The notes under the pieces: generated by a model
Databases searched by the model: none
The model's input: the letters and a program-made list of their open reading frames with translations, nothing else
What the model was told of the DNA's origin: nothing
Source of the DNA: CAZQLW01 sp964639875
GTDB taxonomy: Archaea; Nanobdellota; Nanobdellia; Woesearchaeales; GW2011-AR9
Length of the DNA stretch: 10,202 nt
Direction of reading: 5' to 3'
Assembly (NCBI GenBank): GCA_964639875.1
Contig: CAZXEM010000041.1
Coordinates: 1-10,202, forward strand
Program-made: the position numbers and the translations under genes
Shown: one piece after another, positions 1 to 5,374 of the stretch
Position numbering within the stretch: position 1 is the first letter of the stretch
How the letters are laid out: each line of letters starts with the position of its first letter

Positions 1-2
1 TT

Positions 3-1760
3 TTTGAACATAACATTAATGTTGGTAAAATTTTAGTAGATAATGGTGCTGCGCCAGAAATTGTTCTTGCAGGATTATTACATGGCCTGTCAAATTTTGA
101 AAAAGAAATTCAAAATATTTTTGGCAAAGAAATTTTATTATTAGTTGAAGGTGTTGAAGAAATAAAAAAAATCAAACATAAAAATAAACAGTTAGAAGCA
201 GAAGCGTTAAAAAAAATCATTTTTACTACTCTCAAAGATGTGAGAGTAATCATTCTTAAGTTGGCTAATAAACTTGACAATTTACGAAGTATAGACGCTC
301 TCCCTCCAAATCAACAAAAACGTATTGCCCAAGAAGTGATTGATATTTATGCGCCTTTGGCTTACCGTTTAGGTATTGAAAAAATTAAAGTTGAATTGGA
401 AGATCTTGCGTTTAAAATCATTAATCCTCGAAAGTATAAAGAGATTGTCAATTTTTTAGTAGAATCACATGAACAAAGAGAACAAAATGTTGCTAAAGTA
501 GTAAATTTGATAAAAACTGCGATTGGCAAAACTAAAATTAAATTAATTAAAATTAAAGGTCGGCCAAAACATATTTTTAGTATTTATAAAAAAATAACTA
601 AACGTGGTGTTAATCTTAAAGAACAATATGATTTGTTAGGGATTAGAATAATTGTTGAAGAGGTAAAAGATTGTTATTCTTTATTGGGATTATTGCATGA
701 GAATTTCGAACCTCTTGAAGAAAGGTTAAAAGATTATATTGCTAGTCCAAAACCTAACTTGTATCGTTCAATTCATACCGCATTAAAATTGCCCAGTGGT
801 AACGTTGTTGAAATTCAAATCAGAACCAAAGAAATGGATGAGTTTGCTGAAGAAGGTGTCGCTGCTCATTGGCGTTATAAAGGTCTTCGTTCTGAAGAAT
901 CGTTCGAGAAGAGGGTTGCTTGGTTAAAAAATATTTTAGATTTACAAAAGGACGGTGAGAGTAAAGATTTCCTTGAAGCAACAAAAATTGACGTCTTTGG
1001 AGACAAGATTTATTGTTATACTCCAAAAGGCGATCTTAAAGAGTTACCTCTCGGGGCAACAATTTTAGATTTTGCTTACACTGTACATGAAGAAGTTGGT
1101 AATCATTCAGTGGCAGGAAGGATTAATGGTAAGTTTAGTTCTTTAAGAAAAGAATTAAAGCATGGTGATATTGTTGAAATTATTACCAATAAACTTCAAC
1201 GTCCAAGAAGGAGTTGGATAAAAGTTGTTAAATCTGCTAAAGCAAAACAAAAAATTAGAAAATCATTAAAAGAGTTTGAAAAATTGCCTGCTCTTCATTT
1301 CCATTTACTTAAACCGAAAATTAAAGAAGATCAAGGAATCCTTGTTGAGTCTGCTGATTTTCCTAAAGCTTTTTGTGTTTTAGCTAAATGTTGTGATCCA
1401 TTGCCTGGGGAAGAAATTATTGGAATTATGACTAAAAGAAAACTGATTTCTGTCCATAAAAATGAATGTAAAATGGCTCTCAGGGAAGAAAATCGTTGGA
1501 TCCCTGTAACTTGGAAAAATATCTTTAATCAAAAAATACGTTTCTTTGTTAGGGCTGAAGAAAGAAGCGGAGTTTTAGCAGATCTTTTACATACAATTGC
1601 TAATGCTGGTTTTGAAGTTAAAGAAGCAAAAGCGAAATTAATTGATTTAGACCATGCTGAATGTTCTTTCTTGGTTGTCCCTAAAGATTTAGGTCATTTA
1701 AAAGAATTGGTTACTCGGGTTTTAAAAGTAAAAAGTGTTACTAAAATTTATTTTGAATAA
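3..1760 (+). CDS. relA: RelA/SpoT-family (p)ppGpp synthetase, 5'-truncated by the window edge
   Basis: Long-form RSH enzyme, predicted to make (p)ppGpp by moving pyrophosphate from ATP to GDP/GTP. The frame is open from base 3 to the TAA at 1758-1760, giving 585 residues with roughly 45-60 missing upstream. A GTG at 240 is internal: the homology runs straight through it. Counting from the codon at base 3, residues 1-95 are the HD domain. The HD pair reads His27-Gly28, the following Glu-Asp pair is not recognisable, and the late metal Asp is Asn89, so hydrolase activity is probably lost. The synthetase domain (about 185-290) keeps the substrate-binding RPKHIFSIYKK, catalytic Asp210, the NLYRSIHT segment (Tyr254), Glu270 in VEIQIRT, and GVAAHW. 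A TGS domain (about 329-391), a Cys-rich region with CCDPLPGE (463-470) and a terminal ACT domain (about 511-585) follow. It converges on rps27ae with 35 bases between stops. Confidence 0.93.
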   Translation, partial: FEHNINVGKILVDNGAAPEIVLAGLLHGLSNFEKEIQNIFGKEILLLVEGVEEIKKIKHKNKQLEAEALKKIIFTTLKDVRVIILKLANKLDNLRSIDALPPNQQKRIAQEVIDIYAPLAYRLGIEKIKVELEDLAFKIINPRKYKEIVNFLVESHEQREQNVAKVVNLIKTAIGKTKIKLIKIKGRPKHIFSIYKKITKRGVNLKEQYDLLGIRIIVEEVKDCYSLLGLLHENFEPLEERLKDYIASPKPNLYRSIHTALKLPSGNVVEIQIRTKEMDEFAEEGVAAHWRYKGLRSEESFEKRVAWLKNILDLQKDGESKDFLEATKIDVFGDKIYCYTPKGDLKELPLGATILDFAYTVHEEVGNHSVAGRINGKFSSLRKELKHGDIVEIITNKLQRPRRSWIKVVKSAKAKQKIRKSLKEFEKLPALHFHLLKPKIKEDQGILVESADFPKAFCVLAKCCDPLPGEEIIGIMTKRKLISVHKNECKMALREENRWIPVTWKNIFNQKIRFFVRAEERSGVLADLLHTIANAGFEVKEAKAKLIDLDHAECSFLVVPKDLGHLKELVTRVLKVKSVTKIYFE

Positions 1761-1766
1761 TCAATT

Positions 1767-1794
1767 AAAATAAAAATATGTTAGAAATAAAAAA
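1767..1794 (-). terminator. T-rich terminator of the rpo7-rps27ae operon
   Basis: Read on the minus strand, the bases just after the rps27ae stop hold T runs at 1794-1789 (six), 1776-1772 (five) and 1770-1767 (four). Archaeal polymerase commonly terminates at such T tracts without a hairpin. An A/T-only 8-bp inverted repeat (1747-1754 with 1767-1774) overlaps the region but could be chance at this base composition. No separate strong T run for the plus-strand relA is seen in the gap; the nearest are inside rps27ae. Confidence 0.4.
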
Positions 1795-1795
1795 T

Positions 1796-2077
1796 TTATT
1801 TTTCTTCAGCTGGTGTGTCTGTTTCTTTTTTATTGTCTTCTTCAGCTACAGTTTCTTTCTTGTCACTCATGAATTCTACATATTGACATTTTCCACAAAC
1901 TATTCTGTTTTTATGTTTTCCTAAAAACATTCCAGGGCCACATTTTGGACATGATCTATTTTTCTTTTCAATTTTGTCGCCAGAAATGGTATACAAGTTG
2001 CCTAACTTTTTACCCTCTTTTTTTACTGGGGCTCCTTTACCCTTATCGCCTTTTTTTGGTGCGCTTTTTTTTGCCAT
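1796..2077 (-). CDS. rps27ae: Small ribosomal subunit protein S27ae
   Basis: Zinc-binding protein of the small ribosomal subunit, found in archaea and eukaryotes (where it is fused to ubiquitin) but not in bacteria. The 93-residue product has a Lys/Gly-rich N-terminus (1-26) for rRNA contact. The four-cysteine zinc ribbon uses C43-x2-C46 and C61-x2-C64 around GPGMFLGKHKNRIV. An acidic tail follows (about 71-93, Glu/Lys/Thr-rich) that is longer than in typical archaeal S27ae of about 50-65 residues. The ATG at 2077-2075 is preceded by GGGAGA (minus strand 2089-2084), itself inside the end of rps24e. Only two bases separate it from the rps24e stop, so the two are co-transcribed and probably translationally coupled. 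It is the last gene of the operon. Confidence 0.95.
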   Translation of the reverse strand: MAKKSAPKKGDKGKGAPVKKEGKKLGNLYTISGDKIEKKNRSCPKCGPGMFLGKHKNRIVCGKCQYVEFMSDKKETVAEEDNKKETDTPAEEK

Positions 2078-2079
2078 TT

Positions 2080-2505
2080 TTATTCTCCCTTCTCCTCACT
2101 TGCTTCTGGAGCAACTTCAGGTTCTTTCTCTTCTACTTTTGTTTCTTCTTTTTCTTCAGCTTTTGGTGCTTCTTCTTTCTTTTCTTCGGCTGCTGCTGCT
2201 TTCTTTTCTGTTTCAGCTTTAGCTAATTCTTCTGCTTTTTTCTTCAAATGTTTTGTAACCATTTCAGCTTTATTTTTTGCTTCTTGATCATTGTAAACAA
2301 AAACAGTAAAACTAGCTTCTTGATGTCCAAAATTAGTATAAATATTTTTAATTACTATTAAAGAAACTTCTTTCTTTAATTCTTTGTTCAAACCTTCTGT
2401 TAATTGTGCATTGCTAGGAGTTGCATCTTTAAAAGTTATTTTTCCTTTAATTTCTGTTCTGCCAACAAGTGCATTTACATTCTTTTCTAATATTGTTATT
2501 TGCAT
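2080..2505 (-). CDS. rps24e: Small ribosomal subunit protein S24e with long charged C-terminal tail
   Basis: Archaeal/eukaryotic ribosomal protein S24e. The fold occupies about the first 90 residues: an N-terminal strand (MQITILEKN), a basic central part, and the segment around NIYTNFGHQEASFTVFVYND that matches the family's conserved core. After this comes a tail of about 50 residues built almost only from Glu, Lys and Ala with some Pro and Val; it looks disordered or helical and is not part of the canonical domain. I chose the ATG at 2505-2503 (141 residues) over the GTG at 2514-2512 because GGGTGA (2516-2511) is well placed as a ribosome-binding site for the ATG and overlaps the GTG. The spt4 stop lies 11 bases upstream, and rps27ae starts two bases after the stop. 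Confidence 0.93.
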   Translation of the reverse strand: MQITILEKNVNALVGRTEIKGKITFKDATPSNAQLTEGLNKELKKEVSLIVIKNIYTNFGHQEASFTVFVYNDQEAKNKAEMVTKHLKKKAEELAKAETEKKAAAAEEKKEEAPKAEEKEETKVEEKEPEVAPEASEEKGE

Positions 2506-2510
2506 AAAAT

Positions 2511-2516
2511 TCACCC
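2511..2516 (-). promoter_or_regulatory. Ribosome-binding site deciding the rps24e start
   Basis: GGGTGA on the minus strand, five bases before the ATG at 2505-2503. GGTGA complements the usual archaeal 16S rRNA 3' end. An in-frame GTG lies inside this motif and would add three residues (M-N-F), but it would have no ribosome-binding site of its own. Confidence 0.65.
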
Positions 2517-2705
2517 TTATCTTACTTTGATTGCGTATTCTCCTTTAACTTTAACGTTAATTTTGTTAGCAATCATTGATCTTTCAACGTCACTAATAAA
2601 TATTCTTCCTAACCAACTAGAAGCAAAAGAACTGGATTTACAGATTGGACATTTGTCGCCGTCAACCAATAATTTACAATTTTTACAAGCTTTTTTCTTT
2701 GCCAT
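2517..2705 (-). CDS. spt4: Transcription elongation factor Spt4 (RNA polymerase subunit E'')
   Basis: Small zinc protein that partners Spt5 (NusG-like) on the RNA polymerase clamp and aids processive elongation. The 62 residues match the family length. Two CxxC pairs bind zinc (C7-x2-C10, C19-x2-C22), followed by a region containing SSWLGRIFISD and a last strand KINVKVKGEYAIKV, as in archaeal Spt4. The ATG at 2705-2703 comes two bases after the rpo7 stop. Only a weak purine stretch precedes it, which suggests translational coupling to rpo7. The rpo7-spt4 pairing is a well-known archaeal arrangement. Many euryarchaea place a DUF359 (GTP-dependent dephospho-CoA kinase) gene between spt4 and rps24e; here it is absent and rps24e follows directly. 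Confidence 0.94.
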   Translation of the reverse strand: MAKKKACKNCKLLVDGDKCPICKSSSFASSWLGRIFISDVERSMIANKINVKVKGEYAIKVR

Positions 2706-2707
2706 AT

Positions 2708-3274
2708 TTATTCAGCCTTACCTTTTTTAGCTTTCTCTTCTTCTTTTTGTTGTTCTAGCCATTCAATTTTACCTAGACCTTCTTGACGCATGGTTAGGCC
2801 GATTTTTGGATTGTTAAGATCTTTATAACTGATTGCAATGATTCTTGCTCGACAATTGTCGTTAACTTTTAATGATTGGTTAGTTTTTTTACCCTGTAAA
2901 ACTTTATCTTTACTAAATGATACGAAATCGTCCATACTTTGTGAAATGTGAACCATACCCTCTGCTCCGCCAAGGTCCATAAAAGCTCCAAAATCAGTGA
3001 TGTCTCTTATTTTAGCATAAATTAGTTCGTTTAAGTCGGGTCTGAAAGTTAATAATTGGAATTCAGTTTCGTAATAAGCTGCACCATCGCCAGCTACAAT
3101 AATTCCCTCTTTAATATCTCCTACATCAATAACATTAATCACAAAACCAAGCTCTTTAGAAGTATAATTTTCGTAAGTAGCTTTAACATTAGTTAGTACT
3201 GATTCCTTTTTGTTTAGCCCAAACATGTTGGGTGGTACCCGGATATAATCTTTGGTTTTTACTTTGTAGAACAT
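2708..3274 (-). CDS. rpo7: RNA polymerase subunit Rpo7 (RpoE1, subunit E')
   Basis: Stalk subunit of archaeal RNA polymerase, homologous to eukaryotic Rpb7. With Rpo4 it binds emerging RNA and helps open the promoter. The 188 residues fit the usual length. The N-terminal RNP-like domain (1-80) has the signature IRVPPNMFG (11-19) and GDGAAYYETEF (62-72). The C-terminal S1 RNA-binding domain (about 82-165) contains DITDFGAFMDLGGAEGMVHIS (split here as 91-100 and 101-111). A short Glu/Lys tail ends the protein. The ATG at 3274-3272 has a strong GGAGGA ribosome-binding site (3289-3284) nine bases upstream. It is the first gene of the operon with spt4, rps24e and rps27ae, driven by a TATA box at 3339-3331. 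Confidence 0.96.
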   Translation of the reverse strand: MFYKVKTKDYIRVPPNMFGLNKKESVLTNVKATYENYTSKELGFVINVIDVGDIKEGIIVAGDGAAYYETEFQLLTFRPDLNELIYAKIRDITDFGAFMDLGGAEGMVHISQSMDDFVSFSKDKVLQGKKTNQSLKVNDNCRARIIAISYKDLNNPKIGLTMRQEGLGKIEWLEQQKEEEKAKKGKAE

Positions 3275-3283
3275 ACTTTGGAG

Positions 3284-3289
3284 TCCTCC
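3284..3289 (-). promoter_or_regulatory. Strong ribosome-binding site of rpo7
   Basis: GGAGGA on the minus strand, nine bases before the rpo7 ATG. It is the best Shine-Dalgarno match in the window and shows that the operon mRNA carries a leader. Confidence 0.75.
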
Positions 3290-3330
3290 TAGTTTAATTA
3301 AACGTGTTTATGCTTAATTCTGCCTGTCTG

Positions 3331-3339
3331 TTTATAAAG
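3331..3339 (-). promoter_or_regulatory. TATA box of the rpo7 operon
   Basis: CTTTATAAA on the minus strand is a textbook archaeal TATA box. Using the usual 25-27 base spacing, transcription should start near 3308, giving a leader of about 34 bases that includes the GGAGGA site and the 12-bp palindrome at 3292-3303. Confidence 0.6.
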
Positions 3340-3374
3340 TTTTCTGGTTTTTCTGAATGAATTATAAGCATAAT

Positions 3375-3383
3375 TTTATAAAT
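3375..3383 (+). promoter_or_regulatory. TATA box of prs
   Basis: TTTATAAAT on the plus strand, about 40 bp from the oppositely facing rpo7 TATA box. The expected start site is near 3404, leaving a leader of about 20 bases with the GAGGTGA site before the prs ATG at 3425. This also argues against the upstream in-frame TTG at 3389, which would lie before the transcription start. Confidence 0.6.
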
Positions 3384-3409
3384 CTTGATTGATTTTCCTA
3401 ATAAATAAA

Positions 3410-3416
3410 GAGGTGA
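3410..3416 (+). promoter_or_regulatory. Ribosome-binding site deciding the prs start
   Basis: GAGGTGA, eight bases before the ATG at 3425. It matches the archaeal anti-Shine-Dalgarno well and supports the ATG over the in-frame TTG 36 bases upstream. Confidence 0.7.
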
Positions 3417-3424
3417 CAGCACGA

Positions 3425-4309
3425 ATGATAATTACTAGTTTAGGGAATTCTCAAGGAATTGCTAAAAAATTAGCCAAAAAATTAAAGTGTAAATACTCAG
3501 AAACAACTGTGTCTTGTTTCCCTGACGGTGATTTATATCTTAAATTTAATACTAACTTAAAAAAGAAAAAATTAGTCATTGTCCAATCATTTCAACCTCA
3601 TTCTGACATGTCTCTTTTTGACATTGTTTTTGCTGCAGAAACTGCAAAAGATTTAGGAGCAAAAAAAGTAATCTTAGTTGCACCTTATTTGGGTTATATG
3701 CGTCAAGATAAACGTTTTAATGCTGGGGAATGTATTTCTAGTAGGGTTATGGCCAAACTGCTTAATGGATGTATTGATAAATTGATTACTATTGATCCAC
3801 ACATTCATCGATATAAATCTTTGAAAGATATTTTTACAATTCCCACTAAAATGTTAACTGCTAACCTTTTAATTGCTGATTATATTAAGAAAAAGTTCAA
3901 GAACGAAATTATTATCGGTCCGGATTGGGAATCTTATCAATGGGCAGAATGTATTGCTAAACATATTCATGTTTCTGCTACTGTACTAAAGAAAACAAGG
4001 TTTAGTTCTCGGCATGTAGAAGTGAAAATGGTCAAACCAGTACCAATAAAAGGAAAGAATGTCGTTATTGTTGATGATATTATTTCTACAGGACATACCA
4101 TTGTGGAAGCAGCTAAACAAGCAAGGAAAATGGGTGCAAAAACTGTTTCTGCTATAGGTGTCCACGGATTATTTGTTGAGAATGGAATGGAGAAATTGAA
4201 AAAAGCAGAGTTAAAGAAAATAATTTCTACAAACTGTATAGAACATAAAACAAATCAGATTGATGTAACTCCGCTGTTGTTTAACGAGTTAAAGAAGGAA
4301 AAGAAATAG
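3425..4309 (+). CDS. prs: Ribose-phosphate pyrophosphokinase (PRPP synthetase)
   Basis: Makes PRPP from ribose 5-phosphate and ATP for purine, pyrimidine, NAD, His and Trp synthesis; cytoplasmic. The product is 294 residues, in the usual archaeal range. Visible motifs in order: FPDGD (32-36); the ATP-site RQDKRF (93-98) after the conserved PYLGYM; metal/ATP-binding DPHIHRY (124-130); GPDWESYQWAE (155-165), which resembles the archaeal GPDEES-QW form; a flexible-loop KKTR (179-182); and the PRPP loop VVIVDDIISTGHT (203-215), which binds ribose phosphate. All catalytic segments look intact. The ATG at 3425 is chosen from the GAGGTGA site and the TATA box; a TTG at 3389 would add 12 residues that do not fit the family N-terminus. 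It is transcribed divergently from rpo7, and the downstream cyclase has its own promoter. Confidence 0.95.
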   Translation: MIITSLGNSQGIAKKLAKKLKCKYSETTVSCFPDGDLYLKFNTNLKKKKLVIVQSFQPHSDMSLFDIVFAAETAKDLGAKKVILVAPYLGYMRQDKRFNAGECISSRVMAKLLNGCIDKLITIDPHIHRYKSLKDIFTIPTKMLTANLLIADYIKKKFKNEIIIGPDWESYQWAECIAKHIHVSATVLKKTRFSSRHVEVKMVKPVPIKGKNVVIVDDIISTGHTIVEAAKQARKMGAKTVSAIGVHGLFVENGMEKLKKAELKKIISTNCIEHKTNQIDVTPLLFNELKKEKK

Positions 4310-4322
4310 TCCAGTTCCTATA

Positions 4323-4331
4323 ATTTTATAA
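4323..4331 (+). promoter_or_regulatory. TATA box of the class III cyclase gene (leaderless)
   Basis: The A/T box ATTTTATAA is centred about 29 bases before the ATG at 4357. That places the transcription start at or within a few bases of the start codon. No ribosome-binding site is seen, so the mRNA is probably leaderless and the gene is independent of prs, whose stop is only 13 bases before the box. Confidence 0.5.
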
Positions 4332-4356
4332 AAAAATCATAGTTCTAACAACATTA

Positions 4357-5010
4357 ATGGCAAAAAAAATCAATGCGGAAATTTTAACCGTAATGTTTGT
4401 AGACATAGTTAGTTACACTAAAACTACAACTAATTTAGATCGAGAAAATTTTAACAAATTACACGATACTTTTGATCACATTTGTACTAAAAATTTTAAC
4501 AAGTATTCTGGAAAAATTATCAAAAAAATAGGTGATGCTTTCTTGGTTACTTTCAAATCAGCAACTTGTGCGGTACTTAGTGGAAAAGAATTGCAAGAAG
4601 ATTTTCGAGAATATAATAATCAAAAAAAAATAAAAAATCCTCTTGAAATTAGGGTAGCTGTTCATGCCGGAGAAGTTTTGCACAGAAATGGGGACATTTA
4701 TGGGGATACAGTAAATACTACTTCTCGAATAGAGTCAATAACAAAAGCGGGTGATGTGGTTTTTAGTGAATCAGTCTATAATGCAATGAATAAAAATGAA
4801 TTTTCTTATCTTCATTTGGGATTGAAAACATTGAAAGGTTTGAAACGACCATTAAGAATTTTTAGAGTTCTTACTAAAAAAGATGAAATTTTAAAAAGAA
4901 GAAAAAAAATTAAACATTTTTGGAAGAAAATTAAAAATGTAATGATCTTAATGATTATTTTTTTGATAATTTATTCTGTAATCAAGTATTATCAAGGATT
5001 ATATTTTTGA
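4357..5010 (+). CDS. Class III adenylate cyclase with C-terminal membrane anchor
   Basis: Predicted to convert ATP to cAMP. The catalytic CHD domain fills residues 8-170 of 217. All six residues used by class III adenylate cyclases can be placed: metal-binding Asp16 (FVDIVSYT) and Asp60 (KKIGDAF), adenine-selecting Lys56 and Asp113 (NGDIYGD), and transition-state Asn120 and Arg124 (VNTTSR). Their local spacings (D-44-D, K-4-D, D-7-N, N-4-R) match those I recall for mycobacterial Rv1625c. The Lys/Asp pair favours ATP over GTP. The hairpin between Asp60 and Asp113 is shorter than in Rv1625c. Active sites form at a homodimer interface. A basic stretch (174-193) leads to one hydrophobic helix (about 195-213) near the C-terminus, so the catalytic domain should be cytoplasmic and tail-anchored. 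Class III cyclases more often carry N-terminal membrane or sensor domains. No receptor for cAMP is visible nearby. Confidence 0.88.
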   Translation: MAKKINAEILTVMFVDIVSYTKTTTNLDRENFNKLHDTFDHICTKNFNKYSGKIIKKIGDAFLVTFKSATCAVLSGKELQEDFREYNNQKKIKNPLEIRVAVHAGEVLHRNGDIYGDTVNTTSRIESITKAGDVVFSESVYNAMNKNEFSYLHLGLKTLKGLKRPLRIFRVLTKKDEILKRRKKIKHFWKKIKNVMILMIIFLIIYSVIKYYQGLYF

Positions 5011-5014
5011 ATAT

Positions 5015-5287
5015 TTAAAACAATAAGTTTTGATGTTTCATAAAAAAGGTAATTTTATCATTTCTTTCTAATTGTTTAATTTGGTATTCCATCTTCGCCG
5101 CTTCACTTTTATCAGTTGCTTGGATTGCATGTAATATTTTTTTGAATCCTTTTGCACGAACATACTTACTGCTTTTGCCACTTTGATGTGTTAACATCCG
5201 TTTTTCTAAATCATTAGTTATCCCTGTGTATAAAGAATCATCATGACATTCTAAAATGTAAACTAGCCAGGTTTTTTCGATTGTCAT
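5015..5287 (-). CDS. GIY-YIG domain protein, UPF0213/YhbQ-like
   Basis: Small stand-alone GIY-YIG nuclease-fold protein of 90 residues, close to the YhbQ/UPF0213 size. The motif pair appears as VYI (9-11) and YTG (20-22) in the typical YTGITNDLEKR setting. The fold's catalytic Arg (R30), a His four residues later (H34) and the metal-binding Glu (E67, in AAKMEYQIKQL) are present, so nuclease activity is plausible. YhbQ-type proteins have been linked to DNA damage responses, but the role in archaea is unclear. The ATG at 5287-5285 has no ribosome-binding site. A minus-strand TATA-like AATATAAAC (5316-5308) lies about 25 bases upstream, fitting a leaderless mRNA. Its stop is four bases from the stop of the convergent cyclase gene. 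Confidence 0.87.
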   Translation of the reverse strand: MTIEKTWLVYILECHDDSLYTGITNDLEKRMLTHQSGKSSKYVRAKGFKKILHAIQATDKSEAAKMEYQIKQLERNDKITFFMKHQNLLF

Positions 5288-5307
5288 ACGAAAACTAAAT
5301 GTTAGAA

Positions 5308-5316
5308 GTTTATATT
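5308..5316 (-). promoter_or_regulatory. TATA-like box for the GIY-YIG gene (leaderless)
   Basis: AATATAAAC on the minus strand, centred about 25 bases from the ATG. A second candidate, CTTATAAAAG at 5351-5342, would give a leader of about 30 bases but no ribosome-binding site is seen to go with it. Confidence 0.4.
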
Positions 5317-5341
5317 GTTTTCTTAAATTATCCCAACGAAA

Positions 5342-5351
5342 CTTTTATAAG
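5342..5351 (+). promoter_or_regulatory. TATA box of the four-helix membrane protein gene (leaderless)
   Basis: CTTTTATAAG, centred about 29 bases before the ATG at 5375. It supports that ATG over the TTG at 5357, which would fall upstream of the predicted start site. The box is nearly palindromic, so it could in principle also serve the divergent GIY-YIG gene. Confidence 0.5.
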
Positions 5352-5374
5352 TTCACTTGGCTTCATTAAATAAG

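Noticed and set aside
240..242. GTG as the true start of the RSH gene
   Set aside because: The same frame is open to the window edge and encodes recognisable HD-domain sequence (for example ILVDNGAAPEIVLAGLLHG), so the gene begins upstream of the window.
820..1026. Minus-strand open frame inside the RSH gene
   Set aside because: It lies wholly within the conserved synthetase and TGS coding region and its translation resembles nothing known.
1945..2226. Overlapping plus-strand open frames opposite rps24e and rps27ae, encoding Phe/Leu-rich peptides
   Set aside because: They are the complement of Glu/Lys-rich low-complexity coding sequence (GAA/AAG runs read as TTC/CTT) and have no homology or ribosome-binding site.
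3389..3424. TTG at 3389 as the prs start
   Set aside because: It would precede the predicted transcription start near 3404, and the ATG at 3425 has a strong ribosome-binding site.
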